Source: an uncultured bacterium (lineage in GTDB: Bacteria; Verrucomicrobiota; Kiritimatiellia; RFP12; CAIWXQ01). From it: a stretch of DNA of 64,000 bases. The notes beneath the pieces were generated by a model. That model searched no databases, had not been told where the DNA came from, and worked only from the letters and a program-made list of their open reading frames with translations. The stretch spans positions 1 through 64,000 of the forward strand of contig CAIWXQ010000045.1 in assembly GCA_903916675.1 (NCBI GenBank), in the 5' to 3' direction. The translations under genes and the position numbers were made by a program. Positions within the stretch are counted from its first letter, which is position 1. Every line of letters starts with the position of its first letter. Positions 1 through 10,000 of the stretch are shown here, piece after piece.

Positions 1-1
1 A

Positions 2-586
2 TTGGCGGGTTGCCGGCATTATCTGGAGTTTGGCAGTGGCGCCAGTACCAAACTGGCCGTCGAAGAACCGCGGATCGAGCGGATCGACGTGGTCGAATCC
101 GACGGTAGGTTTATCGATACTGTTTTGCGCAGCGACCCGGCTGTACGAATTGCGGAAATCGAGGGTCGGCTGTTCCTCCACCATATCGATGTCGGTCCGG
201 TTCGAGACTGGGGGCGCCCGGCGAACCGAGCCAGATATCATCTATGGCCTGCGTATGCGCTCTCCATGTTTGCTGTGCGTCAGGGCTTTGACCTGGTCCT
301 TGTTGACGGGATTTTCCGTGGCGCGTGTGTCCTGGCTGCTGGTTTGTCGCAACCCGACATTCGAATTCTGATCCATGACTTCTGGCTTCGGCGGCGCTAC
401 CGGTTCCTCCTGCGCTTTTTGCGATGCGAGCAACGCGTCGATTCCATGGGGCTTTTCACTGTGCGCCGCGATGCGGACCGGCATGTCATGCAGCGGATCC
501 TGGCCGTGCATCAGTACCTGCCGGATGACGAGAAGTGGCCTCGGCGATTGCTGAATTCCTGGCAAAATTGGATCCGGGCGCAATAA
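2..586 (+). CDS. Class I SAM-dependent methyltransferase-like hypothetical protein, probably truncated at the window edge
   Basis: ORF opens with YLEFGSGASTKLA...IDVVESD, resembling the glycine-rich SAM-binding motif followed by an acidic residue; ORF touches the window edge. Confidence 0.55.
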   Translation: MAGCRHYLEFGSGASTKLAVEEPRIERIDVVESDGRFIDTVLRSDPAVRIAEIEGRLFLHHIDVGPVRDWGRPANRARYHLWPAYALSMFAVRQGFDLVLVDGIFRGACVLAAGLSQPDIRILIHDFWLRRRYRFLLRFLRCEQRVDSMGLFTVRRDADRHVMQRILAVHQYLPDDEKWPRRLLNSWQNWIRAQ

Positions 587-1175
587 AACTGCAACGGTTT
601 TTGCTTCGTGCTCGCGCTGAGGAAATATATCTGCGACAGGAGAAATGATCGACGCCACTGTGCTCCTGGCCCTGACCGACATATGGGGTAGAGGGGTAAT
701 TAGGTAAAAGCAAGATTGCGTTTCCGTTGAATCCCACGCCACAACACACGCCTGCATCACCGGCCAGCGCACGCGCGCAATAGCGCGCGGGGATTGAAAA
801 ATATCTTTTTCCGCCGATCTGAAACGTCGCTTCGCCCCATTCTGTCGCGATCATCTGCCTACAGCCCACTGATTTCTGATCTCCCTACCTCCTCAAAAAA
901 AGTGTCAAGCATATTTTTATTAGGTTTTCCTCGTCCTTGTGTCCCTTCCTGTCCCTTCGTGACGTTTCAGGACATTTCACCGTGTTTCATAATTGGCCCC
1001 CCGCCGGCTGGCCCACGTTCCTTATTAAATTTACAGGGTGTATAACTGCGTCATGCTACGGATAGGAATTTGTTATGCAAAAGAAGGGTCGCAAAACGCA
1101 GCGCAGCGATTGCGGAGTAATCCGGGACGTTTTGCTGGTCCAAAATGTTGGTTTTTCTTCTTATTGATCAGTCAC

Positions 1176-1370
1176 TGAAAGAGTGACAAGGCAGCCGAGT
1201 TTCTCCAAGGGCCGCAGAAATTCTCTCGGGGTCGGGATCGCTATCGGTATCGGGGTCGGGAAGCTGAAGACGGAAGGCGGTTAGGTAAGAGACGTCAGAC
1301 GAAAGTACTTTCGATGCCGATTCCGATAGCGACTCCGACCCCGATGCGAGTGTCACTCTTATTGCGAAAG
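1176..1370. repeat. Hexad-array inverted repeat H1 (GTCGGG/TATCGG units; right arm CGATGC CGATTC CGATAG CGACTC CGACCC CGATGC)
   Basis: Left array about 1223-1260 and right array 1311-1349 are inverted relatives with 6-bp period, bounded by GAGTGACA/TGTCACTC; homologous to 16546-16660 and 19481-19552. Confidence 0.8.
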
Positions 1371-1495
1371 TTCAATAGGTAGGGCAGTGGTGTTTTCACA
1401 CAGGGGGGGTATGGGCGAGCAAGGACAAGGTGCGGATGCTGCCAACGACGGCGGGGCCTGGGGATCTCAGAATCTCGTAACGTGTTGGCTACCAA

Positions 1496-1530
1496 ACCTA
1501 ACAGCCTTCAGCCTACAAGCCTAAACACCT
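1496..1530. repeat. Heptad array S1 (CCTAACAGCCTTCAGCCTACAAGCCTAAACACCT)
   Basis: AGCCTWM-type units at 7-bp spacing; same sequence type as 16673-16690. Confidence 0.65.
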
Positions 1531-1794
1531 TCTTCTGAAAGTAGCCCGGAAACAGCAATCAGACACATCGAACAGGGCGCAAAGCGCGAATCCATTCGCA
1601 ACCTATTGCAGAACAACAAGGGACGCATGCACGAGACCTAAAGAGGGGCCTAAAAAGTGTCGGATTGTGTCGGATTGCCATCCGGCTTCGCCTTTGGCGT
1701 GCCCCGACGATCTTGACCAATGACCTTGTGTTGATTTCCGTCGTAAGTCAGAGAACGCACGCCCGCGTTCTCGGGAAAGCCAACAACCTGAGCA

Positions 1795-2040
1795 GCAAGG
1801 AGTAGCTATGAGTCTCACCTGGCGCGGCTATTCCACCGCGACCTGCACGAACAACAACGACTGCAAGCGGCAAGGAATAGACAACCCGTTGCGGCGCCGC
1901 TGGTTATAGATATTGACCTGTCCGGCGCCCCCGGTCTACCCGATGGATCGCCTCCCTCCTGCGGCGGCTGAAAAGGCGTTTTTACAAAACGAACTCCCCT
2001 GATTGTTCCCGCAGCTGCGGCCGACGGTTGCGGCTGCATA
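1795..2040 (+). pseudogene. Decayed DDE transposase fragment (tentative)
   Basis: One frame reads YESHLARLFHRDLHEQQRLQAARNRQPVAAPLVIDIDLSGAPGLPDG...GG*KGVFTKRT, resembling the DIDLTG...EG..KGYF region of some DDE transposases; flanked and interrupted by stops. Confidence 0.3.
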
Positions 2041-2202
2041 AATTCAGACTGCTCCAATAGAGCCGGTGCAGCAGGGAGTTCTTGTAGCGCCTGGCTAGGT
2101 GGCGCAGAGGGTTTTTCTCGGTCGGGTCATGTGTTCGTTTTGCCGTGGACATCGGGCCGCGTCGGTTCGATAATCCACCCGCTCACCGGAACGGGAGGCG
2201 CA

Positions 2203-3528
2203 ATGCAGAAGCTGTTTCGACGCGATCAGGTTGCATCCGGAAGTTGGTGGCGGGCAATGGCCGCCGCACTGGCGGCATTCGGGCTGGCGTCGGGATGTTC
2301 GACCAATGGTGTCTCCGGCACCTGTCCCGCGTGTTGCCGGGAATCCCGGCGCACGGAGCAGGTCCACCAGACCGTGGCCGACTGGCTGGCGCACTGGTTG
2401 ACGCCCAAGCGTGAGGCGAACCTGACGCAGCTGGCGGAGCAGATCGTCACCCGTCTGGCGGCCGGCGGAACACTCTACGTGGCCGGCGACGCCGGATTCT
2501 GCGACGAGATGTACTTCCGTGCCGGCTGCTTTGCAGGCAGCGTGGTGTGGAACGTCACGCAGCCGTTCCTGGGGACCAACGACGTGCTGCTCGTGGGGTG
2601 GCTGGAGGGGAACGGCAAGGCTACACGCGAATTCCGTCCCGCCTTCATTGGCCAGAATCAGGGGCGCATCAGCAGCGCACTCACCATCGTCGTGGCCAGC
2701 GCGCGCTGGCCGCTGGTCACGCGGACGCTGGAAGTGGCCGATGCCCGGAAGTGGCCGGCCGGCCTCTGCCTGCTGGACACGGACGCGCCGCCCACGGAGC
2801 GCATGGCCGACTTCGCCGTCGGGCAGATTGCGACAGTCGCGGCAGCCCACGCGCTCGAGGGCGAGATGATCGCGGCAGCCACGCGCCGCGGCCGCACGCT
2901 GGCCTTCTACCCGAGCCTCGGCGCGCCGGGCGGGGACACGTTCTGTGAGCGGATCAGGGCGAAGTCGTTTCTCGATGAGCCGCATCTGGCGCCGATCCCC
3001 GCCGGTAAGCTGGCGCGCGCCTACCTCGAGGCCTGTCACGGATATGTGTCGGCGTTTCTGGCTTCTGACGAACCGGCACAGGTGCGGCGCGCCGCGGAGC
3101 GGATCGCGGCCTGCCAGCGGCGCGGCGGCACGGCGTGGACCGTGGTCAGCGGCCATGTGCTGCAGCGCGGCGGGACTGTGCCGCCGGAACTGAGCAGCCT
3201 GGCGCTCTACAGCGGCCGGTGGCAGTGGGAGGCACCGCGCGGGCTGCACGCGGACGACCTGCTCTGCAATCTGGGGTTTTTTGACTACCCGCAGAAAGAA
3301 GTGGATGCCGCGCGGGGCATCGGCGCGGAGGTGGTGACGCTCTCCGTGGCAGGCGGTCCGGCGCGGGAACAGGTTACGAACATCCGCTGCTTCTGGTCAA
3401 CGAACGACGGCACAGTCGAAGTGCCTGGCTATCCAGCCGGCTACCGGGCGCTGCCCTCGTCCGTTGTGTCCATGAGCGCATTCTGGTACAGCCTCATGGA
3501 CGAAGCGTGCGCCTGCCTGCGAAAGTAG
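2203..3528 (+). CDS. Hypothetical lipoprotein
   Basis: Signal peptide with lipobox (AAFGLASGC); ORF 2131-3528 with likely ATG at 2203; no recognised family. Confidence 0.7.
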   Translation: MQKLFRRDQVASGSWWRAMAAALAAFGLASGCSTNGVSGTCPACCRESRRTEQVHQTVADWLAHWLTPKREANLTQLAEQIVTRLAAGGTLYVAGDAGFCDEMYFRAGCFAGSVVWNVTQPFLGTNDVLLVGWLEGNGKATREFRPAFIGQNQGRISSALTIVVASARWPLVTRTLEVADARKWPAGLCLLDTDAPPTERMADFAVGQIATVAAAHALEGEMIAAATRRGRTLAFYPSLGAPGGDTFCERIRAKSFLDEPHLAPIPAGKLARAYLEACHGYVSAFLASDEPAQVRRAAERIAACQRRGGTAWTVVSGHVLQRGGTVPPELSSLALYSGRWQWEAPRGLHADDLLCNLGFFDYPQKEVDAARGIGAEVVTLSVAGGPAREQVTNIRCFWSTNDGTVEVPGYPAGYRALPSSVVSMSAFWYSLMDEACACLRK

Positions 3529-3677
3529 TGTATCAATTTGCCAATGCGGCAGGCCCCTCCTTCGCCAACTGGATCGGCGGCTGTGCCAGCCGCCGTCGCC
3601 GCGTGACACGCGCGTCGCTACACCCGGCGGCCCCGCCCTTGCGAATCCTGCAATAACAGTACAAATTGATATACAAC
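3525..3677 (-). mobile_element. MITE-like palindromic element, copy A
   Basis: Termini GTAGTGTATCAATTTGC (3525) and revcomp GTTGTATATCAATTTGT (ending 3677); core with two tandem hairpins shared with copies at 17865-18022 and about 22100-22191. Confidence 0.8.
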
Positions 3678-3732
3678 CCGCTGTGCTGTGCGCTGGACAG
3701 GTACGGCAGTTTCCTGCATTCTTCCGCCCGAG

Positions 3733-5226
3733 ATGAATGAGCTTTCTTCGGGACTGATCGGGCTGATTCCGCTGGTGCTGCTGCTGATCGGGCTGGGGTT
3801 CACTCGGCTGCCGGCGCACCTGGTGGCTGTGGCGGCGGCCGCCGCCGCCGCTCTGCTGGCGTGGGGCGGGTGGCACGCGGCACCCGCCGCGCTCGGGTGG
3901 GCGGCGTGCGAGGGCGCCGTGGTGGCGCTGGTCCCCATCCTCTGGGTGATCTTCGGCGCCGTGTTCGTCTTCCTGGTCTGCACAGAGACGCGCGGGATGG
4001 CCGCCTTTCGCCGCTTCATCACGGGCGTCTCGCCGGATCGTTCCGTGCAGGTGGTGCTGATCGCCTTCTGTCTGGGCGGCTTTCTGGAAGCAGTGGCTGG
4101 CTTCGGCTCTGCCGTGGCAGTCCCGGCCGGCATGCTGATCGTGCTGGGGGTCGAGCCGGTGCGCGCCACGGTCATCTGTCTGGTCGCCAACTCCGTGCCT
4201 GTGGCCTTCGGCGCGCTGGGGATTCCGCTGCTGGCGCTGGTGAACGTCACGGGGATTGATACTGCGGTTCTGACCCGCGACGTGGCGCTACAACTCAGCC
4301 TCTTCGCGGTCGTGGTGCCGGCAGTGCTGGTGTTCATGGCCGGCGGCGGCTGGCCGGCGGCGCGACGGGCGTTGCCCGATGCGCTGTTCATCGGGTTCGT
4401 CTTCTCCGCCACGCAGCTGCTGATTGCCTGGTTCTCGGGTCCGGAACTGGTGGCGGTCGGCGCGTCTCTGGCCGCGCTGTTTGCCTACGTGGCTTTCCGC
4501 CGCTGCCAAGGCGCGTGCGCGACCGCGCTGCGCGCGGCGGACGAGCCGTCGCTGTTCACCGCGTCGCTGCCGTTTCTCTGCCTGCTGATTCTCGTGCTGG
4601 CCACGCGCCTGACGCCGCTGCGCATCCTGCAGAAGCCGCCCTTTGCGTTCGTGCTGCATGTCCCCAACGGGCATGTGCTGACGCTCGACCTGTTCACCAC
4701 GCCGGGCACGCTGCTGACGATCGCCGGATTCGTCGGCGCCTGCGCCGGCGGGCTTTCCTTCCGCCGCACGATCGGGCTGGCAGGGCAGGCGGCGGTGAAG
4801 ATTCGGCGCACGGGCATCGTTGTCGTCTCCATTCTGGCGCTGGCCAAGATCATGACGTGTTCCGGCATGATCGCGTCGGTGGCGCGGATGCTGGCCGGCG
4901 CCGTGGGTCCGTTCTTCCCGATGCTGTCGCCCTGGCTTGGCGCGCTCGGCACGTTCGTCACCGGCAGCGACACGTCTTCGAACATCCTGCTCGGCGCGCT
5001 GCAGAAACAGACAGCTCTCGACACCGGCTGCGACCCCGGCTGGATCGCGGCGGCCAACACCTCCGGCGCCACGGCAGGGAAGATGATTTCGCCCCAGAGC
5101 ATCTCGATCGGCGCCGCCACGGCGGGCGTGGAATCGCGCCAGGGTGAAATCCTGCGCGCCACCATCTGGTACTGCGCCGGCTACCTGCTGCTCCTCAGCG
5201 TCGTGATTTATCTGGGAGCGCGGTAG
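3733..5226 (+). CDS. lctP: L-lactate permease (LctP) family transporter
   Basis: Highly hydrophobic protein of about 497 aa with LctP-like segments (GGFLEAVAGFGSAVAVPAGMLIVLG; GSDTSSNILLGALQ; NTSGATAGKMISPQSISIGAAT). Confidence 0.85.
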   Translation: MNELSSGLIGLIPLVLLLIGLGFTRLPAHLVAVAAAAAAALLAWGGWHAAPAALGWAACEGAVVALVPILWVIFGAVFVFLVCTETRGMAAFRRFITGVSPDRSVQVVLIAFCLGGFLEAVAGFGSAVAVPAGMLIVLGVEPVRATVICLVANSVPVAFGALGIPLLALVNVTGIDTAVLTRDVALQLSLFAVVVPAVLVFMAGGGWPAARRALPDALFIGFVFSATQLLIAWFSGPELVAVGASLAALFAYVAFRRCQGACATALRAADEPSLFTASLPFLCLLILVLATRLTPLRILQKPPFAFVLHVPNGHVLTLDLFTTPGTLLTIAGFVGACAGGLSFRRTIGLAGQAAVKIRRTGIVVVSILALAKIMTCSGMIASVARMLAGAVGPFFPMLSPWLGALGTFVTGSDTSSNILLGALQKQTALDTGCDPGWIAAANTSGATAGKMISPQSISIGAATAGVESRQGEILRATIWYCAGYLLLLSVVIYLGAR

Positions 5227-5259
5227 AGGCGACGGCGAGAACCGCAAAACCGCAGAACA

Positions 5260-5300
5260 GCAGAGTGTTGATTTTTGAAGGGGAAACTTCAACACTCTGC
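5260..5300. repeat. Strong hairpin downstream of lctP
   Basis: GCAGAGTGTTGA (5260-5271) is a perfect inverted match to TCAACACTCTGC (5289-5300), preceded by ACCGCAAA ACCGCAGA ACAGCAGA 8-bp units. Confidence 0.7.
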
Positions 5301-5427
5301 GGTTGGACGTTCGTCAATTTGCTGTTCGCATGGACAAATCCCAGTGTCATTACCAAAACGCCCCGGCGAACTGCTTGACAGTTGCCGCGGGGCTTTGGGA
5401 AGATGCGACAGAAGGAGAGCCTCTTCC

Positions 5428-5922
5428 ATGGATTTGACGAATGAACAGCGCCAGGCAGTGAAGCAGTGGATCGCGGAGGGCGCGGGCCTTTCGCAGGTGC
5501 AGACGCGTATCAAGGCCGAGTTTGGCGTGTCGCTGACTTTCCTGGCGACGCGCATGCTCGTGCAGGAGATCGGCGCGCAGGTGAAGGACAAGCCCGAGCC
5601 GAAAAAGCCGGTGCCGCCTGTCAATGACGCCCACCCCGGCGAGGACGATCTGGATGCGTTGGACGAGGAGGCGCCGGAGCCCGTTGCGCCCGATGGGCAG
5701 ATTCGTGGCAAGGTGTCGGTCACCGCCGACCGCGTGTTGCGGGCCGGCGCCGTGGCCAGCGGCGAGGTGACCTTTTCCGACGGCACGCGCGCCAAGTGGC
5801 TGCTCGACCAGACGGGGCGGCTGGCGCTCGATGGCGTGCCGCCGACCTACCGGCCGCCGGCGCAGGACGTGCAGGAGTTCCAAACGCAACTCCGGGCGCT
5901 GCTGCAATCGAGAGGGTATTGA
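5428..5922 (+). CDS. Hypothetical protein
   Basis: ATG at 5428 after AAGGAGAG; MDLTNEQRQAVKQWIAEGAGLSQVQTRIKAEFG...; no family recognised. Confidence 0.7.
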   Translation: MDLTNEQRQAVKQWIAEGAGLSQVQTRIKAEFGVSLTFLATRMLVQEIGAQVKDKPEPKKPVPPVNDAHPGEDDLDALDEEAPEPVAPDGQIRGKVSVTADRVLRAGAVASGEVTFSDGTRAKWLLDQTGRLALDGVPPTYRPPAQDVQEFQTQLRALLQSRGY

Positions 5923-5985
5923 GTCTTTGGGCATTAGTCATTGGTGTCGATGCGAATGTTTTTCCGCCAATGACAGAGGAGTTGT

Positions 5986-6789
5986 ATGCGCATCGGCTTT
6001 CTCGGCGCAGGCAAAATGGCGGAGGCGATTCTGGCAGCGCTGATCCGCAGCCGGGTGGCTTCCGCCGCGCGCATTCGGATCTGCGACGTGGTTCCCGCGC
6101 GTCGTGCCGACCTGCGCCGCCGGTACGGTGTGCGCGTGGCAGACACGGCGACGGATCTGGTGCGCGCCAGCGACGTGGTCTTCTTGGCCGTAAAGCCGCA
6201 GGACCTTGACCAGCTGCTGACGCACGTGGCGCCGGCGCTTGCGCCGCGGCACGTGGTGATCTCGATCGCGGCGGGCAAGACCCTGGCACAGTTGCAGAAA
6301 CTGGCGGGCCGGCAGGTCCGCCTGGTGCGCGTGATGCCCAACCTGGCCGTGATGGTCGGTGAGGGGATGAGCGCTTTCTGCCTGGGGCGGCGCGCCGTGC
6401 CGGCGGACCGCAAACTGGCCGCACGCCTGCTCGGCTGCTGCGGCCGCGTGGTGGAGATCCGCGAGAAGCATTTCGACGCGGTGACCGCGCTGAGCGGCTC
6501 CGGGCCCGCGTTCTTCACCTATCTGCTGGTGGCGCTGGCTGATGCCGCGGTGGCCGAGGGGCTGCCGGCCGCAGACGCCCGCCTGCTGGCAGAGCAGACC
6601 ATGCTGGGCGCTGCGCGCTATCTGCTGGAGACCGGCATCGAGCCGGAGGAGCTGATTCGTGCAGTGGCGTCGCCCAAGGGAACCACAGCAGCTGGACTGA
6701 AGGAACTCGAACGGCCAGCCGTGCGCCGGACACTGGCGCGTACCATCCGGGCGGCAGCGCGCCGTAGCCGCGAATTGAGCCACGGGTAA
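5986..6789 (+). CDS. proC: Pyrroline-5-carboxylate reductase
   Basis: MRIGFLGAGKMAEAI N-terminus, VFLAVKPQ, ALSGSGPAFF and SPKGTTAAGL motifs typical of ProC. Confidence 0.93.
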   Translation: MRIGFLGAGKMAEAILAALIRSRVASAARIRICDVVPARRADLRRRYGVRVADTATDLVRASDVVFLAVKPQDLDQLLTHVAPALAPRHVVISIAAGKTLAQLQKLAGRQVRLVRVMPNLAVMVGEGMSAFCLGRRAVPADRKLAARLLGCCGRVVEIREKHFDAVTALSGSGPAFFTYLLVALADAAVAEGLPAADARLLAEQTMLGAARYLLETGIEPEELIRAVASPKGTTAAGLKELERPAVRRTLARTIRAAARRSRELSHG

Positions 6790-7075
6790 GGCGCTCGGGC
6801 TGTAAGCCAAAGGAAAAGAAACCGGTCGACTTTTTCTTCCTTCTTCCAGCGAACGGGAAGAGGTGGTTCACGGCAAGCTTGTCTGCTGCCGCGATGTGGC
6901 CGATGTGCATCACGTCCCGAAGCATCCACTGTGCGAGGTGCTGTTGTCCCAGAATTAGGATTCGGTTAGGAGACGCGCAAAATAGCGTTTGCCAACCGCG
7001 CTGTTATTTCCGCATAATTCCTTCATATTTCGTAGTCTGCTTTTTTGCGCGTTGGAACATCTTGGGAGGAAGGCC

Positions 7076-10000
7076 ATGAAACGACTCCTAGGGGCGCGTG
7101 CGGATCGGTTTCCATTTGTCGGGCTGCGCGGCGTGCGCTTGCTGGCGGCTGTCTGGCTGGCGGCGGCAACTACGGCCTGGGCCAGTCCTCCGGTGCTGAA
7201 CCTTGCGCCGGCGTCGATCCCCTGGAACACCAACACGTTCGTGGCGTTCAACCTGAGCGGCATCGCCGCCGGCGCGACGGTCAATCTCTCCCTCTGGGCG
7301 GACATTGCCCACACGGGAGTGGTCGACACGAATGCGGACGTCCTGCTGATGGAATTCCGGCTGCAGGACGGTGTGAGCAACAGCCTGGCGGCCCGGACCG
7401 TGGTGTGCGACACGGACGGCGCGGCAAACGGCAGCATCCAGGGGCAAATCTCCTATCATGGCCGTACCGACGAGGCGCAGCTCTGGCACGCATACGGCGC
7501 GTACGTCTGGCAGGCGTCGTACACCGACGGCACACCGATCGCATCGGCGCCCTTCACGATCCAGGAGCCGACCGGCGGCATCTGGATCACGGGGTCAGTC
7601 CAGGTGGTTACCAGCCTTTTGCCACTGCAAGGGAGTCCGCTGGGTGGCGCCGTCCTGTTTCTGCAGCAATATTCCGCGATCGGCAGCTATGCGCCGTCCG
7701 TCTGGACCGACACGAACGGCTGCTTCACGCTGCATCTGGCGTCGAGCATCACCACCGGCAATGTGGCGCAGATCATGGCCGCGAAACCGGGCTATTTCGC
7801 GGCGTCGACTGGGCCGGACGAGGGCACGCCGCTCTCCGTCCATTCGTTCACGCAACCGCTGCATCCCGGCACAAACGCGCTGGCCGGCCCGCTCCTGCTG
7901 GTGCCGGCGTATCCCGGCATGGTGGCGACACTGTCCGGCACGGTGACGGACGATTCCGGCAAGGCCCTGCCGGGTGTGCTATTGATCGCCGAAGAGCCGA
8001 GCAGCGACAGCCAGGATCTCGGGCTGGCAATCAGCGATGCGAACGGCGCGTTTGCCATGGTCTGGCCGCAATTCGGCGGCACCGTGCAGTTGATTTCCGG
8101 GACAGCCGCGCTGAACATGCGCGGTCTGGTCGGCGCAGCGTTGCAGGTCGGGCCGGTGACGACGGATGTTTCCGGGCTGCACATGGTCTGTCCAATCGCC
8201 ACGACGCTGGTCACTGGGAAGGTCCGCTCGGAGCTCAACAACGGCATGGCCGGCATCAAGGTGGAAGTGGGTTCCGACATTCTGGGCGCGTCGGTCTTTA
8301 CCTTCAGCAGCAACGGGAATTTCGAGGCCTGCCTGACAGGCGGGTCGGATTTTTACGCTTCCGTTACGACGGAGACTCTGCAGCCCAAGCTGCGGATCTG
8401 TCCGACCAACACGCTCGGCCCGTTGACCATTCCCGCCTCCGGGATCGACGATATCTTCGGGTTCCAGACCTTGCCCGGCTTCGTGATTTCGGGGCATGTG
8501 TATGACCAGAGCACCACGAATCCACTGACTGGCGGGCAGGTCTGGGCGCAGATTCCGAACAACGGTTTCGGCCGTGTGGACGAGGAACCGGTGAATGTCA
8601 TGGGCCTCTACCAGTTGCTGGTTCCGTCCGGCGAATACACCGTGGGCACCTACCAATACGGCAACGCAGGGTATATCGATCAGACCTGGCCCACCAACAT
8701 TCTCGTGGGATCCGGCAGCGTGGGCGGGATCGATTTCTATCTGTCGCCGGGCGGTTTCATCCAGGGACAGGTGCTGGGCAACGGTGTGCCCATGACCAAT
8801 GCGTTCGTGGGGGTGGGCGTCGTGTCATCGAGCTTTTGGATGTTTGTGGCCGGTGCGCCGACGGATTCCAACGGCAACTATTCTGTGACAATGCCGCCGG
8901 GATCGAACTACCTCGTGAAGGCCAATGGACCGAACAACAGCCCATGGCTGGAACAGTTCTATAGCAACGCCGTCAGCTTTGCCGGGGCCACGTCGGTGAC
9001 GGTCCAAGCCGGTGTGCCGACCGCGGGGATCGACTTCAACCTTTCGGTTGGCGCGCAGGTCTCCGGTCAGGTGCTGGGCAACGGCGCACCGCTGCCCCAC
9101 GCGGGCGTGGAGGTGGGCGTTGTGATTTCGAACAACTGGATATTTGTGGCAGGTTCGATGGCTGACTCCAACGGCAACTATTGTGTGACGGTGCCGCCGG
9201 GGTCGAATTACATCGTGAAGGCCGACGGGCCGAACGGCAGCCTGTGGCTGGAACAGTTCTACAGCAACGTCGGCAGTTTCATCGGCGCCACGCCGGTGAC
9301 GGCTCTGTCCGGCGTGCCGACCGCGGGGATCGACTTCAACCTTGCGGCTGGCGCGCAGGTCTCCGGTCAGGTGCTGGGCAACGGCGCACCGCTGCCCCAC
9401 GCGGGCGTGGAGGTGGGCGTTGTGGTTTCGAACAACTGGACATTCGTGGCAGGTTCGATGGCGGACTCCAACGGCAACTATTTTATGACGGTGCCGCCGG
9501 GGTCGAATTACATCGTGAAGGCCGATGGGCCGAACGGCAGCCCGTGGCTGGAACAATTCTACAGCCACGTCGGCAGTTTCATCGGCGCCACGCCGGTGAC
9601 GGCTCTGTCCGGCGCGCCGGCTGCGGGGATCAACTTCAACCTTTCGGCAGGCGCGCAGGTCATGGGGCATGTGTTCGGGCATGGCGCGACGCTGGCGGGC
9701 GTCAGCGTCGAGGTCGGCACCGTCCTGACGAATTCCGGCAGCGGATGGAGCTGGCAAGAGACGCATTACGGGATGACGGACAGCAACGGGATCTATGCCA
9801 TCACGCTGCCGCCCGGCAGCAATTATTACGCATTTGTGGCCCAGCCGCCGGAGTCGATCTGGCTCAGCCAGTTTTATCTTGGCGCGGTGGACATTTCGGG
9901 CGCGACTTCGTTCGCGACCCAAACCAATGCGCCGGCTACGGTAATCGACTTTGACCTCCTGCAGCGCACGCAGATCAGCGGCACGGTGCTGGGGAACGGC

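Noticed and set aside
760-792. CGCGCGCAATAGCGCGCG hairpin as a terminator
   Set aside because: Short alternating GC palindrome without a T-tract; too weak to call.
1168-1356. Ser/Asp-rich ORF (SGSESLSES...DPDTDSDPDPE)
   Set aside because: Translation of the hexad repeat H1; the same pattern appears at H2 and H3, so it is repeat DNA and not a conserved protein.
2095-3249. 384-aa minus-strand ORF
   Set aside because: Antisense to the lipoprotein gene, which has a signal peptide and lipobox; minus translation lacks any motif.
9061-9660. Possible CRISPR or satellite from regularly spaced repeats
   Set aside because: Period is 300 bp, uninterrupted and in frame; it is a protein-coding tandem repeat.
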